Part shown: positions 14,328-17,652 of the stretch, one piece after another
How the letters are laid out: each line of letters begins with the position of its first letter
Position numbering within the stretch: the stretch's first letter is position 1
Origin: Promethearchaeota archaeon
GTDB lineage: Archaea; Asgardarchaeota; Lokiarchaeia; Sigynarchaeales; SOKP01
Reading direction: 5' to 3'
DNA: 17,652 nt
Assembly (NCBI GenBank): GCA_019058515.1
Contig: JAHPYY010000197.1
Coordinates: 1-17,652, forward strand
The notes under the pieces: model-generated
What the model saw: only the letters and a program-made list of their open reading frames with translations
Databases searched by the model: none
What the model was told of the DNA's origin: nothing
Made by a program: the position numbers and the translations under genes

Positions 14328-15203
14328 ATGGGAAACGATAACGATGTACCCGATATTGACTTGAAGGCAACAGTGGAGGAAGGTAAAAAGGAGATTATGG
14401 ACGAGCGTGCTGAAAATATTCGTAAAAATATGGAAAAAATCAAGCATAAAATCGTAATAATCTCTGGCAAAGGAGGAGTAGGGAAAACTACGGTTTCAGT
14501 AAACTTAGCAATGAGTTTAGCCAGTTTAGGATTAAGGGTAGGATTATTAGATGTCGATATTACGGGTCCTAATGTGTTGAAAATGTTAGGGGTAAATCCT
14601 GAACTTAAACCCCGTATCGATGCTGAAAATCAGAAGTTTTATCCGGTAAACGGACCTTTAAATACTAAGGTAATGTCAATGGCTTTTTTAGTGGAAAGCT
14701 CAGATTCACCAGTAATTTGGAGAGGTCCAATGAAAATGGGGGCAGTTCGTCAATTTCTTGGCGACGCAATCTGGGGGGATTTAGATTATCTTATCTGTGA
14801 CCTCCCTCCAGGAACTAGCGACGAGACATTAGATATTTTACAACTTATTCCAGATGAAAATGTAATTGTAATTACCACTCCACAACAAGTAGCCCTAATG
14901 GATGCCAGAAAAACGATTAAGATGTCTCAGATAATGCAGAGAAAGGTTTTGGGGATAATTGACAATATGTCTGGATTTAAATGTCCACATTGCGGAGAAC
15001 ACATTAAACTATACCCCGAAGGCGGTGTTTCAAAAGCCTCTTTAGATTTTGGTGTACCTATTCTAGGAAGAATACCATTTGAACTAAGCGTAAGTCAGCA
15101 GGGGGATCTTGGATTACCTTTTGTTTTAAAATACCCTGATTCTGACAGTGCTAAAGCCTTTAAAGAGACAGTAAAAAAAATAAGAGAAATTTTAGAGAAA
15201 TAA
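14328..15203 (+). CDS. mrp: Mrp/NBP35-type Fe-S cluster carrier ATPase
   Basis: This is a P-loop ATPase of the Mrp/ApbC/NBP35 family that binds and transfers [4Fe-4S] clusters to apoproteins. After a charged N-terminal region (1-38), the deviant Walker A GKGGVGKTT spans residues 47-55, DVDITGPN (75-82) is the switch/A' motif, and DLPPGTSDE (158-166) is the Walker B region. The CPHC pair (C219, C222), the bridging-cluster site, is present, followed by GVPILGRIPF. Length (291) is normal. The N-terminus has no CX13CX2CX5C motif of eukaryotic NBP35, as expected for archaeal forms. GGAG lies 6 nt before the ATG. Its neighbours, a NifX-like protein and an Fe-S-rich Fwd-like operon, suggest that it supplies clusters to them; this is inferred from proximity. 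Confidence 0.94.
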   Translation: MGNDNDVPDIDLKATVEEGKKEIMDERAENIRKNMEKIKHKIVIISGKGGVGKTTVSVNLAMSLASLGLRVGLLDVDITGPNVLKMLGVNPELKPRIDAENQKFYPVNGPLNTKVMSMAFLVESSDSPVIWRGPMKMGAVRQFLGDAIWGDLDYLICDLPPGTSDETLDILQLIPDENVIVITTPQQVALMDARKTIKMSQIMQRKVLGIIDNMSGFKCPHCGEHIKLYPEGGVSKASLDFGVPILGRIPFELSVSQQGDLGLPFVLKYPDSDSAKAFKETVKKIREILEK

Positions 15204-15314
15204 AACCATTTTCTTATTCATTTAATTATTTTTAGCGATATTATAATTTCTCTTTATACTGTTTTTCATATAAAATAAATATAAGTGAAATTCAATATAA
15301 TATATTTATTTTTA
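15204..15314. terminator. Convergent 3' region between mrp and the methyltransferase gene
   Basis: Both genes end here. T-rich stretches follow the mrp stop on the plus strand (about 15210-15233), and A-rich sequence on the plus strand (T-rich for the minus gene) lies nearby. This is consistent with simple archaeal T-tract terminators in both directions; no hairpin stands out. Confidence 0.3.
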
Positions 15315-16124
15315 TTATTTACTACAAACATTTTCATATGTAGGTTTGCGACAGCGGATAATTAAAAAATAAGGAATAATTCGGCTAGTGTATTCTTCTG
15401 GATATTTCGCAAGGATATTGTCTTCTGCGTATGGTTCACAAAATTTCTCTAATATAAACCCTTTTTCAATTAATAAATTCAACCATTCAGATAAAGTGCG
15501 GCTGAAGCGTGGAATCTTAAATTTTCTCATTTTTTCAGTCATTTCTTCAGGAACGGCTCCAAAAATCCATTCCTCAGGTTCTCCTTTTAGATTCTTAAAG
15601 TAATCTTTAATTATAAATCCAATTTTTTTACCATCTTCACTTTTTAACCATCTCCAATCTGAATTACTCACGAAGGGATGTACTATAGAAAATTGGAAGA
15701 ACCCACCGGGTTTTAACACTCTATATGCTTCTTCTATAGCATTCTCGTTATTTGCCATGTCCATTAAACTCATGGTTGCCATTAAGAAATCGAATTCATT
15801 ATTCGAAAAAGGAAGTTTTGTTCCATCAGTGACTTTATATATAATTCCTAAAGGCTCTTGCTCCTCAATTTTTTTTGCAAACTTGATGAATTCCTCTGAG
15901 ATATCTATAGCGGTAATTTTAGCTCCTCTCTTCGCTGCAATTCTGGTATTATAACCCTCTCCGCATCCAAGATCCAATCCCTTTAAATTAGATACATTTG
16001 GAAGCATTTTGAAAAAAGCAGGTGAATTAATTAAATCTCTACATCGATCGTATCCTAATCTTGCAAGTTTGGTCCAGTTTTCTGCGTTATCATCCCAATA
16101 TTTACCAACTTCTTTATTATCCAT
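15315..16124 (-). CDS. Class I SAM-dependent methyltransferase (UbiE/type 11 family)
   Basis: This 269-residue protein has a Rossmann methyltransferase core: motif I LDLGCGEGYNT (about 50-60), the acidic end of strand 2 in AIDISEEFI (about 72-80), DGTKLPF (about 100-106, motif II region), the post-II segment FDFLMATMSLMDM, and the motif III-like EAYRVLKPGGFF (about 131-142). The N-terminus KYWDDNAENWTKLARLGYD is typical of small-molecule methyltransferases of this class. The C-terminal region (about 150-260) is Trp- and Phe-rich and probably shapes the substrate pocket. The substrate cannot be told from sequence. It lies 83 bp after the broken efflux gene on the same strand and converges with mrp, so it may have its own promoter in that AT-rich gap. 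Confidence 0.9.
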   Translation of the reverse strand: MDNKEVGKYWDDNAENWTKLARLGYDRCRDLINSPAFFKMLPNVSNLKGLDLGCGEGYNTRIAAKRGAKITAIDISEEFIKFAKKIEEQEPLGIIYKVTDGTKLPFSNNEFDFLMATMSLMDMANNENAIEEAYRVLKPGGFFQFSIVHPFVSNSDWRWLKSEDGKKIGFIIKDYFKNLKGEPEEWIFGAVPEEMTEKMRKFKIPRFSRTLSEWLNLLIEKGFILEKFCEPYAEDNILAKYPEEYTSRIIPYFLIIRCRKPTYENVCSK

Positions 16125-16207
16125 TTTTAAATCTCATAATATTTATACAGAGCATAAAATTCCGTAATATTTAATATGAATTATTTTTTTAAAAGCATCT
16201 TTAATTT

Positions 16208-17523
16208 TCAAACTGGGGTTTTTGAACCTCGTAAAAATGATAAAAAGGCAGCAATTAAACAAACAATAAGAGATACTAAAAATACAAAATGGAGTCCATT
16301 CATAAATTCTATTACATTTATCCCTTCTGATCCAACCTGGGTACCTGTAAATAAACCTTGTAAAGCTTGCGAGGTCATTGAAGTCGAGATCACATCCATG
16401 GTTATGGCCAAACTTATTATTCGGCCAATATTCATGGTCATCGATCTAGTTCCCGCTGCAATTCCTCTCTTATCCGGAGGCACTGCTCCCATTATAGTAT
16501 TGGTATTGGGTGCTAAAAATATTCCCGTGCCTACGCCCATTACAATAAGCCAAAAAAAAGTGAATAAAATACTAGAAGTTGGCTCTATTAGAACGAAACC
16601 AATCAATCCTATTGCTGATATAATCAATCCAAATGTACTTAAACCCCTAGAACCATAACTATCTGATACTCGACCACTAAGAGGAGATATAACCATTAGT
16701 GTAGCAGCAAATGGTGTGAGTAAAATCCCTGCTATAAGGGGATCGAAATTCTGAATTCCATGTAAATATAGTACTAAAAGGAAAGTAATAGCCCCCTTGC
16801 AATCCCATTCAATAAGTTAGAAATTAAGGCAAAACTCAAGATAATTATCGGATTTATCCACCCTAAAAAGGCTCCAAATGTGGACCCCAATAATACTATT
16901 AATAAACCTAACGTAAAGAGTATCGTTCCACTCCAATCGAAAGTTTGATTTGGTGGTAAGAGATTGATTTCACGCAATTGCATTTGAGACCAAATTGTAC
17001 CAATAATTCCAATAGGTACATTCACAAAAAAGATAAGCCGCCAATTAATGATCGTGAGCGCTCCACCGATGATTGGCCCCGCCACGGCTCCAACACTTAT
17101 CATCATACCGTTAATGCTTAAGGCTTTTCCTAGTTCATTTTTTGGAAAAGCATCGGTAACAATCGTAGTACTATTGGCAAATAGTAATACTGCTCCACTT
17201 GCTTGAATAACCCGAAATGCGATTAATATCTCCCCATTAAAAGAAAAACCAGATAATAATGAACATAAAGTAAAAATCATAAATCCTCAAACAAATAATT
17301 GTTTCCGACCAATCATGTCAGCGACCCTGCCAATTGCAGGAATGAGTATTGTAAGAATTAACATATAGCTCATGATTGTCCATAATATAACCGTGAATGA
17401 GGTATTTAAGTCTAACATTATAGAGGGAAGTGCGATTACTACAGCTGTGCTATTAAATATAGAGAAAAAAGCCCCTAAACTAGTACAAGAGAGTGCAATC
17501 CATTTATATTGAATTTTTTTCAT
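16208..17523 (-). pseudogene. Broken DHA2-type (EmrB/QacA-like) MFS drug-efflux permease
   Basis: The coding remnant is about 438 codons in three pieces. The first (from the ATG at 17523) shows helix 1 with LGAFFSIFNSTAVVIALPSIM and the loop GRVADMIGRKQLF. An in-frame TGA (17287-17289) interrupts it, after which the same frame continues MIFTLCSLLSGFSF, RVIQASGAVLLFA and the DHA2 helix-5 motif GAVAGPIIGGALTIINWRLIF. Near 16815-16830 about 30-40 residues normally found between helices are missing (SFAL joins ISNLLNGIARG). At a 5-G run (C's at 16792-16796) one base is missing, since ARGAITFLLVLYLHGIQ follows in the next frame. The rest reads to SFLRGSKTPV with GRVSDSYGSRG. Three independent lesions indicate a dead gene. 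The family exports drugs or other amphiphiles. Confidence 0.82.
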
Positions 17524-17544
17524 AATATATCATAATGTCTGAAA

Positions 17545-17652
17545 TTAGTCTATCCCTAAATGTTCCTTCAAACTCTTTTCCTGATCTGAATCCTTGTTTA
17601 ATACTTTTTCAAGGGTATTTAACCAATTAATAAAACACGACCAGAGTAGATC
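17545..17652 (-). CDS. C-terminal end of an unidentified protein (partial)
   Basis: The minus strand is open from the window edge to TAA at 17545-17547 and encodes 35 residues beginning DLLWSCFINWLNTLEKVLNK and ending HLGID. The composition (amphipathic, then charged helix) suits a real C-terminus, and it lies 21 bp upstream of the efflux gene start, as expected for an operon partner. DHA2 pumps are often preceded by a TetR or MarR regulator, but the fragment is too short to tell. Confidence 0.45.
   Translation of the reverse strand, partial: DLLWSCFINWLNTLEKVLNKDSDQEKSLKEHLGID

Noticed and set aside
16176..16658. 160-residue plus-strand frame opposite the DHA2 remnant
   Set aside because: The minus strand has clear DHA2 homology here; the plus frame is its low-complexity shadow.
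17287..17289. In-frame TGA in the DHA2 gene as a selenocysteine codon
   Set aside because: Some archaea use selenocysteine, but MFS permeases are not selenoproteins, and the gene has two other lesions, so a nonsense mutation is simpler.
1..17652. CRISPR array, tRNA, rRNA or insertion sequence
   Set aside because: I saw no regularly spaced repeats, no tRNA-like cloverleaf, no rRNA sequence and no transposase or paired terminal inverted repeats.

Overview
The window looks archaeal, and an Asgard (Lokiarchaeia-like) lineage is my best guess, though the phylum is an inference. Reasons seen in the sequence: low GC, strong AAGGAGG-type ribosome binding sites mixed with apparently leaderless starts, subunits of a formylmethanofuran dehydrogenase (FwdA, FwdB, FwdD), an archaeal-type Mrp/NBP35 ATPase paired with a NifX-like protein, and a sugar-binding protein anchored at its C-terminus by a Pro-rich linker, an IPGFE motif and a membrane helix.

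Left part (132-6208, minus strand): a complete MalEFGK-type sugar ABC transporter operon, transcribed binding protein > MalF-like > MalG-like > MalK-like. It has tight spacing and a hairpin plus U-tract after the binding protein gene. All three inner components carry extra hydrophobic segments. Most strikingly, the MalK-like ATPase has a membrane hairpin of about 80 residues inserted in its helical subdomain between the Q-loop and the signature motif. A membrane histidine kinase (6416-7546) lies just upstream on the same strand.

Middle (7578-9206): wreckage of GPH-family (MelB-like) sugar:cation symporters. There is a C-terminal half on the minus strand (frameshift, two nonsense codons, second frameshift) and an N-terminal half on the plus strand (two small deletions). 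They lie head to head, and the N-terminal half breaks off at the stop codon of fwdA.

Next (9178-13057, minus strand): an operon coding for a Fes-domain plus ferredoxin-like Fe-S protein, FwdB, FwdD and FwdA. FwdC is absent. FwdA has lost the Asp of its TDHPN-type motif (here LNFPN), and FwdB has Gln where the family has His beside the metal-ligating Cys. This therefore looks like a divergent formylmethanofuran dehydrogenase-like complex, possibly with altered chemistry. Upstream lie a 19-bp palindrome and a short, promoter-preceded unit at 13224-13361 (microprotein or small RNA), then a divergent pair: a NifX/NifB-C-like protein (minus) and an Mrp/NBP35 Fe-S scaffold ATPase (plus). The pair could serve Fe-S or metal-cofactor assembly for the neighbouring complex.

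Right part (15315-17652, minus strand): a SAM-dependent methyltransferase, a DHA2-type drug-efflux permease broken by a nonsense codon, an internal deletion and a frameshift, and the last 35 codons of an unidentified upstream gene. Both secondary transporters in the window are decayed while the ABC transporter is intact.
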